From Scandinavium ludwigii_A (GTDB taxonomy: Bacteria > Pseudomonadota > Gammaproteobacteria > Enterobacterales > Enterobacteriaceae), in the NCBI GenBank assembly GCA_050516505.1, contig CP191518.1, positions 186,001 to 250,000 on the forward strand: DNA of 64,000 nucleotides. The letters run 5' to 3'. The position numbers and the translations under genes were made by a program. Of this stretch, positions 1 to 8,779 are shown piece after piece. Positions within the stretch are counted from its first letter, which is position 1; each line of letters starts with the position of its first letter. The notes under the pieces are model-generated. The model saw only the letters and a list, made by a program, of their open reading frames with translations, was not told where the DNA came from and did no database searches.

Positions 1-194
1 CCGTCGCCGGCCTGGCGCTGATTCTGGGTATCGACCGCTTTATGTCTGAAGCGCGTGCGCTGACGAACCTGGTGGGCAACGGCGTGGCGACTATTGTGGT
101 GGCGAAATGGGTGAAAGAACTCGACCCGCAGAAGCTGGACGATACGCTCAATAACCGTACGCCGAGCGAGAAAACCCAGCAAATTTCCTCATAA
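1..194 (+). CDS. dctA: C4-dicarboxylate transporter DctA, 3' end only
   Basis: This is the last 64 codons of DctA, the inner-membrane proton/cation symporter for succinate, fumarate, malate and aspartate. The reading frame starts at base 3, runs through ILGIDRFMSEARALTNLVGNG and stops at TAA 192-194. The end of this family contains the last transport-domain helix with the conserved D-R-F-M-S-E-A-R and N-x-x-G-N residues, all visible here. The 5' part lies outside the window. The next gene, yhjJ, is 245 bp downstream, the same neighbour order as in E. coli. Confidence 0.95.
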   Translation, partial: VAGLALILGIDRFMSEARALTNLVGNGVATIVVAKWVKELDPQKLDDTLNNRTPSEKTQQISS

Positions 195-218
195 TCCCGC
201 GACTTATCCCCCGAATAT

Positions 219-246
219 GCCCGTAGTCGCTTGATGGACTACGGGC
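219..246 (+). terminator. Stem-loop after dctA
   Basis: A perfect 10-bp inverted repeat, GCCCGTAGTC (219-228) and GACTACGGGC (237-246) with an 8-base loop, starts 24 bases after the dctA stop. It lacks a following T run, so it may stabilise the 3' end or act with Rho rather than terminate by itself. Confidence 0.5.
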
Positions 247-439
247 TCCTGCGCATAATTGACCATATTTTTCGTTGAGCGTGTGACATTTCAAAAAATG
301 CACGGTCTAAACGACGTAATTAACTCATAAAAACGACCATGAGTTGTCTTTGTTACTCATAATGTTGTGGTGCAGCCAACATACATACCGCTCGACGTAT
401 GATGAGTAAATAACCAGGATTGTTGATTCAGGGGCTTAA

Positions 440-1927
440 ATGCAGGGCACAAAAATTCGACTCATAGCGGGCGGAATGCTGATGGTAGCCACCGCGGGCT
501 ATGCGCAAGCAGAAGCGCTCCAGCCGGACCCGGCATGGCAACAGGGAACACTGGCTAACGGATTTCAATGGCAGGTACTGGCCACCCCGCAGCGCCCGAG
601 CGACAGGGTAGAAATCCGCCTTCAGGTCAATATTGGTTCTCTGAGCGAAAGCACGCAGCAGGCGGGCTTCAGCCACTTTATTCCACGTCTGGCGCTGTCG
701 CAGAGCGGCAGTCTACCGACGATGCAGGCCCGTTCACTGTGGCAGCAGGGCATCGACCCGCAGCATCCAATGCCACCGGCCATCGTCTCCTACGATTACA
801 CCCTTTTCAGCCTGAGCTTGCCGAACAACCGCAACGACCTGCTGAAAGAGGCACTGACCTGGCTGTCTGATTCCAGCGGCAAACTCAATATCACCCCGGA
901 AGCCGTGAATCATGCGCTCGGTGGTGAAGATATGGTGATGACCTGGCCTCAGGACCCTAAAGAGGGCTGGTGGCGCTATCGCCTGAAAGGCTCGACCATG
1001 CTGGGCCACGATCCGGCAGAACCGCTGAAACAGCCGATTGATACCGAACAGCTAAAAAGCTTCTACCAGAAGTGGTATACCCCGGATGCGATGACCCTGA
1101 TTGTGGTCGGCAACGTGGATAACCGCAGCGTGGGTGAGCAAATCAATAAAATCTTCGGCGGCCTGAAAGGCAAACGCGAAACCCCCGCGGCGGTGCCGAC
1201 GCTGGCGCCGCTTCCGCCAACACCGGTCAGCATCATGACCGACGCGGTGCCTCAGGACCGACTCTCGATCATGTGGGATACGCCGTGGGCACCGATTCGT
1301 GAATCCGCCGCGTTGCAGCGCTACTGGCGTGCCGATCTGGCGCGTGAAGCGCTGTTCTGGCATGTGCAGCAGATCCTGAGCAAAAGTAATGTCAAAGATA
1401 TCGGTATTGGCTTCGATTGCCGGGTGCTGTATCTGCGCGGCCAATGCGCCATCAACGTGGATTCTCCGAATGACAAACTCAACACCAATCTCGGCCTGGT
1501 GGCCAAAGAGCTGGCGAAAGTGCGTGAAGAAGGCCTGACCCAGGAAGAGTTTAATGCGTTGATTGCGCAGAAAAACCTCGAACTGCAGAAGCTGTTTGCG
1601 ACCTACGCGCGTACCGATACCAATCTGCTGATCAGCCAGCGTATGCGTGCGCTGCAAAACCAGGTGGTGGATATCGCGCCGGAGCAGTATCAGAAACTGC
1701 GTCAGGAATTCCTGAGCTCACTGACCGTTGAAGGTCTGAATCAGGATCTGCGTCAGCAGCTTTCACAGGATATGGCGTTGATTCTCCAGCAGCCGAAAGG
1801 CGAGCCGGAATACAACATGAAGGACCTACAGGAAACGTGGAACAAGCTGATGGTGCCAACGACGTCCCCGGCCCCAGCGGCCAGTGACGATCACCAGGAC
1901 GTCACGGATATTCCACCGGGCCAGTAA
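440..1927 (+). CDS. yhjJ: Periplasmic M16-family protease homologue YhjJ, zinc site lost
   Basis: The 495-residue product closely resembles E. coli YhjJ, a pitrilysin/insulinase (M16) superfamily protein of unknown function. Residues 1-25 form a signal peptide ending near AQA, so export to the periplasm is expected. M16 proteases carry HXXEH for zinc and catalysis. The equivalent here is H79-F-I-P-R83, so the glutamate and second histidine are missing; it is probably a non-catalytic homologue, as in E. coli. The fold is otherwise well kept through the second half-domain (WDTPWAPIRESAAL). A GGGG-poor but adequate purine tract precedes the ATG at 440, and the start agrees with the E. coli homologue. 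Confidence 0.93.
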   Translation: MQGTKIRLIAGGMLMVATAGYAQAEALQPDPAWQQGTLANGFQWQVLATPQRPSDRVEIRLQVNIGSLSESTQQAGFSHFIPRLALSQSGSLPTMQARSLWQQGIDPQHPMPPAIVSYDYTLFSLSLPNNRNDLLKEALTWLSDSSGKLNITPEAVNHALGGEDMVMTWPQDPKEGWWRYRLKGSTMLGHDPAEPLKQPIDTEQLKSFYQKWYTPDAMTLIVVGNVDNRSVGEQINKIFGGLKGKRETPAAVPTLAPLPPTPVSIMTDAVPQDRLSIMWDTPWAPIRESAALQRYWRADLAREALFWHVQQILSKSNVKDIGIGFDCRVLYLRGQCAINVDSPNDKLNTNLGLVAKELAKVREEGLTQEEFNALIAQKNLELQKLFATYARTDTNLLISQRMRALQNQVVDIAPEQYQKLRQEFLSSLTVEGLNQDLRQQLSQDMALILQQPKGEPEYNMKDLQETWNKLMVPTTSPAPAASDDHQDVTDIPPGQ

Positions 1928-1937
1928 CGCTGTGAAT

Positions 1938-1961
1938 GGGTGAGGTCTGATGTCCTCACCC
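1938..1961. terminator. Bidirectional stem-loop between yhjJ and kdgK
   Basis: GGGTGAGG (1938-1945) and CCTCACCC (1954-1961) form a perfect 8-bp stem with an 8-base loop. It lies between two convergent genes and is followed by TCATTTAT on the plus strand. A weak bidirectional terminator is the simplest reading. Confidence 0.5.
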
Positions 1962-1968
1962 TCATTTA

Positions 1969-2898
1969 TCATGCGGGCATTGCGTCGCGTGGAATGATCG
2001 CCCCGCGATACTGAATCACGGTGCTTGCAGTTAAATGTCCACGCTGTGCTGCCGCTTGTGTATCACCGCCGGTCAAACGTACCGCCAGATAACCCGCGCT
2101 AAACGAATCACCCGCCGCGGTGGTATCGACCACTTTCTCTTTTGGCAATTTCACCGCAGGCACATCAACCACGCCTACTTCGGCCAGCGACACCAGACAA
2201 GAATCCGCCCCGCGCTTAATCACCACTTCATGCACACCCGCGGCGTGCGTGCGTGCCATCACCTCTTCGACCGGCTTTTCGCCCCACAGCGCATCTTCGT
2301 CGTCGAGTGTCAGGAACGCGATGTCGGTGCAGCCCAGCATCTGCTGATAAACCTGCTGCGTCTCTTCGCGGCTGGTCCACAGGCGTGGACGGTAGTTGTT
2401 ATCGAAAATGACTTTCCCGCCGTTGGCACGGCATTCGTGCAGCAGAGAGAACAGCTTCTCACGGCTGGTTGGGCTCAGAATGGCGAGGCTAATACCGCTC
2501 AGATAGAGATAGTCAAAGGTCGCCAATTCTTCACAAATCGCCGCCGACTGCTCGCTCTCGAGCCAGAATTTAGCCGCCGCTTCGTTGCGCCAGTAGTAGA
2601 ACGTGCGCTCGCCGGTGTCATCGGTTTCGATGTAATACAGGCCAGGCATCCGGTTTTCCATGCGCTGAATCAGACGCGTATCGACGTTCTCACTTTGCCA
2701 GGCGTCCAGCATCTGCTGGCTGAAACTGTCTGTACCGAGCGCAGTGATATAGCTCACCTGCAAATCTGCGGGCGCAACCTGGCGTGCGATGTACACGGAG
2801 GTGTTCAGGGTATCGCCGCCAAAACCACGGTTTACCGCAGAGCCTTTCTCTGACAGCTCAATCATGCATTCGCCAATGACGGCAATTTTTTTAGACAT
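1969..2898 (-). CDS. kdgK: 2-dehydro-3-deoxygluconokinase (KDG kinase)
   Basis: This cytoplasmic PfkB-family sugar kinase phosphorylates 2-keto-3-deoxygluconate with ATP to KDPG, the step joining hexuronate and pectin breakdown to the Entner-Doudoroff aldolase. The 309-residue product matches E. coli KdgK in length and sequence. Both PfkB signatures are present: an N-terminal glycine-rich stretch (RGFGGDTLNTSVYIAR) and the C-terminal DTTAAGDSFSAGYLA, which holds the catalytic aspartate. The frame extends to a TTG at 2907, but GGGAAGG sits about 10 bases before the ATG at 2898, so that ATG is chosen. A KdgR-like palindrome lies about 75 bases upstream. Confidence 0.95.
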   Translation of the reverse strand: MSKKIAVIGECMIELSEKGSAVNRGFGGDTLNTSVYIARQVAPADLQVSYITALGTDSFSQQMLDAWQSENVDTRLIQRMENRMPGLYYIETDDTGERTFYYWRNEAAAKFWLESEQSAAICEELATFDYLYLSGISLAILSPTSREKLFSLLHECRANGGKVIFDNNYRPRLWTSREETQQVYQQMLGCTDIAFLTLDDEDALWGEKPVEEVMARTHAAGVHEVVIKRGADSCLVSLAEVGVVDVPAVKLPKEKVVDTTAAGDSFSAGYLAVRLTGGDTQAAAQRGHLTASTVIQYRGAIIPRDAMPA

Positions 2899-2971
2899 AG
2901 TCGTCAAGCCTTCCCGAAATCAAAAAATTGCCGTAAGTGTGCGCTGAGGGGGGTTAACGGGTCAACCATAT

Positions 2972-2986
2972 TAAAACAACGTTCCA
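2972..2986. promoter_or_regulatory. KdgR-like operator upstream of kdgK
   Basis: TAAAAC-AAC-GTTCCA matches 10 of 12 arm positions of the KdgR consensus TGAAAC-N3-GTTTCA, from memory of the published site. It lies 74 bases upstream of the kdgK start. A near-identical site (TAAAAC-AAC-GTTTTA) precedes the TRAP transporter at 61129. Binding by KdgR is an inference. Confidence 0.5.
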
Positions 2987-3060
2987 TTATTTTTTTGAAC
3001 TGGCGCGGATTCTTCTTCAATCCTGGATGCACAGAAACACAAAATGCCGGTCGTTGAACA

Positions 3061-3087
3061 TAAAGTTCTCACTTTCAGCGCCGATAA
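3061..3087 (+). promoter_or_regulatory. Sigma-28 (FliA) promoter for pdeH
   Basis: TAAAGTTC (3061-3068), an 11-base spacer, then GCCGATAA (3080-3087) is an almost perfect flagellar class III promoter (consensus TAAAGTTT-N11-GCCGATAA). It lies 48 bases before the pdeH ATG. pdeH/yhjH is a known class III flagellar gene in E. coli and Salmonella, so the phosphodiesterase is expected to be made together with flagella. Confidence 0.9.
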
Positions 3088-3134
3088 CCCAATGACGAGT
3101 TGCGACAGATTCCCCCATTAACAGGACAGCTGAG

Positions 3135-3908
3135 ATGAAGTTAAAGCAGGTAATCCAGCGGCTAAGCATTCCCGATGCAGGCATTGAAGGCCTACAGGAG
3201 CGGCGCTATTGGCTGGAGTGTGAGCGTGCTTATACTTACCAGCCGATCTATAAAACCGATGGTTGCCTGATGGCAGTCGAAGTGCTGACCGTGGTGACGC
3301 ACCCGGAGCACCCAGGGCAGCGCATTGCCCCCGATCGCTATTTTGCGGAGGTGGCGGTGCGCCAGCGGATCGATGTCATCAAAGAACAATTGGCGACACT
3401 CACGGCGAAGCGCGCATTTTTCGCTGACAACGGGATATTGGCCTCGGTAAACGTCGATGGCCCGACGCTGATGGCGATGCGTCAGGACCCGGTATTGATG
3501 GCGCAATTAGAAGATATTCCCTGGCTGCGTTTCGAGCTGGTGGAGCACATTCGTCTGCCACAGGATTCTTCCTTCGCTTCGCTGTGCGAATTTGGTCCGC
3601 TGTGGCTCGATGATTTCGGCACCGGGATGGCAAACTTTTCGGCATTGAGTGAAGTGCGCTACGACTACATCAAAGTGGCCCGCGACCTGTTCATCATGCT
3701 GCGTAAAACCCCGGAAGGGCGTAATCTTTTTGAGTTGCTTATTCAGCTAATGAATCGTTATTGCCAGGGCGTGATCGTCGAAGGCGTCGAGACGTTGGAA
3801 GAGTGGCGTGACGTACAGCAATCTCCGGCCCATGCGGCTCAGGGGTATTTCCTGTCACGTCCGGTGCCGATGTCTACCCTCGAAGAAGTGATGCTCAATC
3901 TGGCCTGA
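3135..3908 (+). CDS. pdeH: Cyclic di-GMP phosphodiesterase PdeH (YhjH), stand-alone EAL domain
   Basis: PdeH cleaves c-di-GMP to pGpG and keeps the pool low so that the YcgR brake does not slow the flagellar motor. The 257-residue protein is a single EAL domain with no membrane segment. The signature glutamate is E49 in AVEVLTVV (EVL in place of EAL; E. coli has ELL). The metal-binding and catalytic motifs NVDGPT, FELVEH, DDFGTG and EGVET are intact, so it should be active. Its own sigma-28 promoter at 3061-3087 explains regulation. The opposing enzyme class is present at 27509-28954. Confidence 0.96.
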   Translation: MKLKQVIQRLSIPDAGIEGLQERRYWLECERAYTYQPIYKTDGCLMAVEVLTVVTHPEHPGQRIAPDRYFAEVAVRQRIDVIKEQLATLTAKRAFFADNGILASVNVDGPTLMAMRQDPVLMAQLEDIPWLRFELVEHIRLPQDSSFASLCEFGPLWLDDFGTGMANFSALSEVRYDYIKVARDLFIMLRKTPEGRNLFELLIQLMNRYCQGVIVEGVETLEEWRDVQQSPAHAAQGYFLSRPVPMSTLEEVMLNLA

Positions 3909-3976
3909 TCGGCGGTTTTTTCTGTCAGCCTCAACTATATTCATGAATGGTGAGGCAAAACAGGAACGTTAACGGC

Positions 3977-6019
3977 ATGACTAAAACCAGCAAAGTCATC
4001 ACTTTTTCATTTGCGACGCTTGTGGTGTTGATCATCGTACTGCTCATCGTAATTGCAAATTTCGACTGGAATCGACTCAAGCCAACGATCAATAAAAAAG
4101 TCACGGCAGAACTGAACCGGCCCTTCGCCATTCGGGGCGATCTCGGCGTGGTCTGGGAGCGCCAGCCCAGTGAAACCGGCTGGCGAAGCTGGGTGCCCTG
4201 GCCGCATGTTCACGCCGATGACATTATTCTTGGCAACCCGCCGGACATTCCTGAAATCACGATGGTTCACCTCCCGCGCGTAGAGGCCACGCTGGCTCCG
4301 CTGGCGCTGCTGACCAAAACCGTGTACCTGCCGTGGATCAAGCTCGTTCAGCCGGATGCGCGCCTCATTCGCCTCTCGGAAAAAAACAATAACTGGACCT
4401 TCAACCTGGCGTCTGCCGACGACACGCAAAAAAATGCGCAGCCGTCCGCGTGGTCATTCCGCCTCGATAATGTGCTGTTCGATCGCGGTCGGATCAAAGT
4501 GGACGATAAGGTCAGCAAGGCCGATATCGAGATCTTCGTTGATCCGCTGGGCAAGCCGCTGCCGTTCAGCGAAGTGACGGGCGATAAGGGCAAAAGCGAC
4601 GGACCAAAGCCGGGGGATTATGTGTTTGGCCTGAAGGCGAAAGGGCGCTACAACGGCCAACCGCTCACCGGGACCGGGAAAATTGGCGGTATGCTGGCGC
4701 TGCGAAGCGAAGGCACACCGTTCCCGGTGCAGGCCGATTTCCACTCCGGCAACACGCGGGTGGCGTTTAGCGGCACGGTGAACGACCCAATGAAAATGGG
4801 CGGCGTGGATTTAAAACTGAAGTTTTCCGGCGATTCACTCGGCCAACTGTATGACCTCACCGGCGTTCTGTTACCGGACACACCGCCGTTTGAAACGGAC
4901 GGACATCTGGTGGCGAAAATCGACACCGAAAAAGGCTCGGTCTTTGATTATCGTAACTTTAACGGGCGCATTGGCGACAGCGACATTCACGGCACGCTGA
5001 AATACAGCACCAGCAAGCCACGTCCGAAACTGGAAGGCGACATGGAGTCGAAACAGCTGCGGCTGGCGGATTTAGGCCCGCTGATTGGTGTCGACTCTGG
5101 CAAGGGCACCAAAACGAAAGAGGTACAAAAGGATACTCAGCCTTCCGGAAAAGTGCTGCCACACGAGCGTTTTGAAACCGATAAATGGGACGTGATGGAC
5201 GCTGATGTGCGCTTCAAAGGTGGACATATCGAGCACGGCAGCACGCTGCCGCTGAATAATCTCAGCACCCATGTGATTCTTAAGCGCGGCGACCTGCGCC
5301 TGGAGCCGCTGAAATTTGGCATGGCTAACGGCACCATCAACGCCAATATTCATCTTGCCGGGAATAAAAAACCCATGCAGGGCGAGGCGGATATCCAGGC
5401 CAGACGGCTGCGGCTTAAAGAGCTGATGCCGAACGTCGAACTGATGCAGAAGACAATCGGTGAAATGAACGGCGACGCGAAGCTGCGCGGCACGGGGAAT
5501 TCAGTCGCCGCACTGCTTGGCTCGAGCGACGGTAACCTGAAACTTTTGATGAACGATGGCGTGGTCAGCCGCAACCTGATGGAAATTCTTGGCCTCAATG
5601 TGGGGAATTTTATCGTTGGGCAGATTTTCGGTGACGACGAAGTGCGGGTGAACTGCGCGGCGGCCAACGTCAATATCAGCAACGGTGTCGCACGGCCGCA
5701 GATTCTTGCCTTTGACACTGAAAACGCGCTGATTAACGTGACGGGTTCGGCGAGTTTCGCCTCTGAGCAGCTGGATTTGACCATCGATCCGGAAAGTAAG
5801 GGGATTCGTATTATTACCCTGCGTTCACCGCTTTATGTGCGCGGAACCTTCAAGAACCCGGATTACGGCGTGAAGCCTGGACCGCTGATTGTGCGCGGCG
5901 CGGTGGCGGCTGCACTGGCAACGCTGGTGACACCTGCGGCTGCGCTGTTGGCGTTGATTTCACCGTCGGAAGGCGATGCGAATCAGTGTCATGTGATTTT
6001 GTCACAGATGCGGAAGTGA
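3977..6019 (+). CDS. yhjG: AsmA-family inner-membrane protein YhjG
   Basis: The 680-residue product matches E. coli YhjG. It has one N-terminal transmembrane helix (about residues 5-28, VITFSFATLVVLIIVLLIVI in part) followed by a long periplasmic beta-rich region and a C-terminal AsmA-like domain (LRSPLYVRGTF). AsmA-like proteins are thought to bridge the periplasm for lipid transport or outer-membrane homeostasis; the exact role of YhjG is not settled. An in-frame ATG exists at 3947 without a ribosome site. The ATG at 3977 has AGGA at 3962-3965 and matches the E. coli start, so it is used. Confidence 0.93.
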   Translation: MTKTSKVITFSFATLVVLIIVLLIVIANFDWNRLKPTINKKVTAELNRPFAIRGDLGVVWERQPSETGWRSWVPWPHVHADDIILGNPPDIPEITMVHLPRVEATLAPLALLTKTVYLPWIKLVQPDARLIRLSEKNNNWTFNLASADDTQKNAQPSAWSFRLDNVLFDRGRIKVDDKVSKADIEIFVDPLGKPLPFSEVTGDKGKSDGPKPGDYVFGLKAKGRYNGQPLTGTGKIGGMLALRSEGTPFPVQADFHSGNTRVAFSGTVNDPMKMGGVDLKLKFSGDSLGQLYDLTGVLLPDTPPFETDGHLVAKIDTEKGSVFDYRNFNGRIGDSDIHGTLKYSTSKPRPKLEGDMESKQLRLADLGPLIGVDSGKGTKTKEVQKDTQPSGKVLPHERFETDKWDVMDADVRFKGGHIEHGSTLPLNNLSTHVILKRGDLRLEPLKFGMANGTINANIHLAGNKKPMQGEADIQARRLRLKELMPNVELMQKTIGEMNGDAKLRGTGNSVAALLGSSDGNLKLLMNDGVVSRNLMEILGLNVGNFIVGQIFGDDEVRVNCAAANVNISNGVARPQILAFDTENALINVTGSASFASEQLDLTIDPESKGIRIITLRSPLYVRGTFKNPDYGVKPGPLIVRGAVAAALATLVTPAAALLALISPSEGDANQCHVILSQMRK

Positions 6020-6032
6020 TGAGCGCGCGGTT

Positions 6033-6066
6033 CCCCTCTCCCTAACCCTCTCCCCGTGGGAGAGGG
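6033..6066. repeat. Intergenic palindrome, CCCTCTCCC family (copy 1)
   Basis: Arms CCCTCTCCC (6046-6054) and GGGAGAGGG (6058-6066) flank a 3-base loop, preceded by CCCCTCTCCCTAA. It lies between the convergent ends of yhjG and yhjE. The same element recurs near 10562, 23044, 42818, 59176 and 63982. It may serve as a bidirectional transcript end. Confidence 0.85.
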
Positions 6067-6084
6067 CATCAGGCAGGAACAAAC

Positions 6085-7407
6085 TTACAGTGACTGATTC
6101 CGCGTCTCATGCGTCAGCACCAGCGCAATCAGCGTCAGGGCTGCCATCGACGCCAGGTAGTAACCCACGTACGCCAGACCGTAAGTCCCGGTCAGCCACG
6201 CAGCGATGTACGGCGCCACAGACGCACCCAGAATCGACGAGACGTTATACGAGAACGACGCTCCGGTGTAACGCACTTCGGTCGGGAACAGCTCCGGCAG
6301 CAGCGCACCCATTGGGCCAAACGTCAGGCCCATCAGGCTCAGGCCCAGCAGCAAATACGCCATAATCAGCATTGGGTTGCCCGAGCCCAGCAGCGGCTGG
6401 AACACAAACAGGCCAAACAAGATAATCAGCGTCGTAATGGTGATCATGCTCTTGCGGCGACCGAAGCGGTCAGCCAGCAGGCCAGCAATCGGCACCATCA
6501 CGCCAAAACCAATCACCGCCATCATCAGCATCCACAGCACTTCATTGCGTGGCAGGCCCAGACCGTGTGGCACCGCAGCGGTGCTGTAGGTCATTGAATA
6601 CACGGTCATGATGTAGAATAGGGTATAGGTCGCCAGCATGATAAAGGTGCCGAGTATGGTCACCCGCAGATGTTTGCTGAGCAGGGTGCCCATCGGCACT
6701 TTCACCTGCTTCCCGGCGGCAGCGACTTTGGCGAACACCGGCGTTTCGTGCAGAGAAACACGGACGTACAGCCCGATAATCACCAGCACCGCAGAGAAGA
6801 TAAACGGCACGCGCCAGCCCCAGCTCATGAACTGTTCATCGGTCAGCAGCCAGGAGAGCAACAGGAAGGTGCCGTTGGCAAAGAAGAAGCCAATCGGCGC
6901 GCCAAGCTGTGGGAATGAGCCATACAGCGCACGCTTTTTCGGTGGCGCATTTTCCGTCGCCAGCAGCGCCGCGCCGCCCCATTCACCGCCCAGACCGAGA
7001 CCCTGACCGAAACGCGCCAGCGCCAGCAGCACCGGAGCCAGAATACCAATGGTGTCGTAGCTCGGCAGTAAACCGATAACCACAGTAGAAATCCCCATCG
7101 TCAGCAGGGACGCAACCAGCGTCACTTTACGACCGACGCGGTCACCAAAGTGGCCGAACAGCGCCGAGCCAATCGGACGGGCCACAAACGCGATGGCGAA
7201 CGTCGCAAGGGATTGCAGCGTTGCCGCAGCCGGATCGCCCTGCGGGAAGAAAATATGGGGGAACACGATAACCGCCGCGGTGGCGTAAATGTAAAAGTCG
7301 AAGAACTCAATGGCGGTGCCAATGAGTGACGCGACGACCACTTTATTCCGCGAGTTGACCGGGGCGATGTCCTGCTGAGTATCGAGTGTTGTGGCAGCTG
7401 ATTGCAT
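6085..7407 (-). CDS. yhjE: MFS metabolite:H+ symporter YhjE
   Basis: This 440-residue major facilitator superfamily protein of the metabolite:H+ symporter group (ProP/ShiA-like) equals E. coli YhjE in length. Twelve hydrophobic segments are readable. The MFS signature GHFGDRVGRK sits in the loop between helices 2 and 3, and the repeat LLADRFGRRKS appears after helix 8. The substrate is unknown; relatives carry organic acids, osmolytes or shikimate. It is transcribed alone from the minus strand. Confidence 0.93.
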   Translation of the reverse strand: MQSAATTLDTQQDIAPVNSRNKVVVASLIGTAIEFFDFYIYATAAVIVFPHIFFPQGDPAAATLQSLATFAIAFVARPIGSALFGHFGDRVGRKVTLVASLLTMGISTVVIGLLPSYDTIGILAPVLLALARFGQGLGLGGEWGGAALLATENAPPKKRALYGSFPQLGAPIGFFFANGTFLLLSWLLTDEQFMSWGWRVPFIFSAVLVIIGLYVRVSLHETPVFAKVAAAGKQVKVPMGTLLSKHLRVTILGTFIMLATYTLFYIMTVYSMTYSTAAVPHGLGLPRNEVLWMLMMAVIGFGVMVPIAGLLADRFGRRKSMITITTLIILFGLFVFQPLLGSGNPMLIMAYLLLGLSLMGLTFGPMGALLPELFPTEVRYTGASFSYNVSSILGASVAPYIAAWLTGTYGLAYVGYYLASMAALTLIALVLTHETRNQSL

Positions 7408-7629
7408 AATCTTTTCTTATTTTTAGGCGAACGAACGGCCATATTACGCACAGCAAAAGCGACATTTCAATGTGTAACAAGGTAGGCGGCTGGGTGAAAA
7501 ACAGGCAAAAAGCGGATAATTTTCGGGCCAGCGAAATCACTTCTATGAAATGCTTCACACAATTCGATAATAAGTGAATATCACTGCTTTAAGGTTAAAT
7601 AAAAGTTACCAACTGGATTTATCAACTAA

Positions 7630-7661
7630 AAATGGAAATCGGGCTGATATTTCAGCCCGAT
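7630..7661 (-). terminator. Rho-independent terminator of yhjD
   Basis: ATCGGGCTGA (7638-7647) and TCAGCCCGAT (7652-7661) form a perfect 10-bp stem with a 4-base loop. On the minus strand it is followed by TTTCCATTTTT. It starts 8 bases after the yhjD stop. Confidence 0.8.
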
Positions 7662-7668
7662 AACCGCC

Positions 7669-8697
7669 TCAGCGATGGGTTTTACCCGGCATCCGCCGGT
7701 CATCTTTGTATTCGGCGGTGGCAATCCACGCGGCGCAGAACAGCGTCAGGCGGGCGAAGAAGTAGAAAAACGCCATGATCCCGAGCACCGAACCAAATGC
7801 TGCACCGGATGGGGATTTCACCAGCGCGGGCAGCGTCCAGGTCATGATGATTTTAATCACCTCAAAGCCGATGGCCGCAATAAAGGTGCCGCGAACCAGC
7901 GCTTTTCGGCGCGGGCGATGGCGCGGGAGTCGCCAAAAAATCCAGAAGAACAACAGATAGTTGGCGAGAATCGAAATGGCGAGGCCGATAATGCGCCACG
8001 TGGGTTTCAGCCATTCAACCGAATCCAGATACAGCGCGGAGATGATCATCTGCTGCGCAGCCCCGGCGACGGAGGTAATCGACAGCGTGACAATCAGCGC
8101 AACCAGCAGGCCAATCAGCGACACAAAATCGCGGAAGTACTTAACCCAGAATTTCTCCTGGTCCTGCGGCGAGCGTTCCCACACGTCGCGCGACTGGGCG
8201 CGAATGGCTTCGCGCAAATTACCCATCCAGTTAATCCCGGAGTACAGCGCCACCAGAAGACCGACAATCCCGACGGTGGTTCGTTGTTGAACCGCCGTGC
8301 TGATGGTGTTTTTCAGCGTGGCGGCGAGGGTCGGGTCGCTAACGTTGACCAGAATTTTATCGAAAATATCCTGCAACAACGTCGGGTGCGAGGCGAGGAT
8401 AAACCCGGCTGCGGCAAACGACACCATCAAAATCGGGATCATCGACAGGAACGAGAAGTAGGTAATGGCCGCGCCAAACTGATTGCCCAGGCGATCGTTA
8501 AAACGCTCTGCGGCACGGATCAAATGGGCGATAAACGGCTGGCGCTGCACTTTCTTGGCGGTGCCGGTGGCTTTGTTCAGCGCACCGTTGGCCCGCTGTT
8601 TGATACCCGAAGCGGAAGCTTCATCGGTATCCATTTTCCTGACGGGATCGTATTCCAGATCCTGAGTAGGGCGTTTTGCGTCATTATCCGGCGTCAT
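7669..8697 (-). CDS. yhjD: YihY/BrkB-family inner-membrane protein YhjD
   Basis: The 342-residue product matches E. coli YhjD across its length. A polar N-terminus of about 60 residues precedes about six hydrophobic helices, with the family motif GAAITYFSFLSMIPIL in the first. YhjD has been linked genetically to lipid A precursor export (suppression of Kdo-less lipid IVA lethality); its normal substrate is unproven. The frame stays open another 30 codons upstream, but the ATG at 8697 has AAGGA about 11 bases before it and matches the family start. Confidence 0.93.
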   Translation of the reverse strand: MTPDNDAKRPTQDLEYDPVRKMDTDEASASGIKQRANGALNKATGTAKKVQRQPFIAHLIRAAERFNDRLGNQFGAAITYFSFLSMIPILMVSFAAAGFILASHPTLLQDIFDKILVNVSDPTLAATLKNTISTAVQQRTTVGIVGLLVALYSGINWMGNLREAIRAQSRDVWERSPQDQEKFWVKYFRDFVSLIGLLVALIVTLSITSVAGAAQQMIISALYLDSVEWLKPTWRIIGLAISILANYLLFFWIFWRLPRHRPRRKALVRGTFIAAIGFEVIKIIMTWTLPALVKSPSGAAFGSVLGIMAFFYFFARLTLFCAAWIATAEYKDDRRMPGKTHR

Positions 8698-8779
8698 CAG
8701 GTCGTTATTCCTTCTTTTTACAACATAAACGAAATTATAGCCGATGAGGTGCCGGAAATTGACGAAACCTTGAAGGCAT

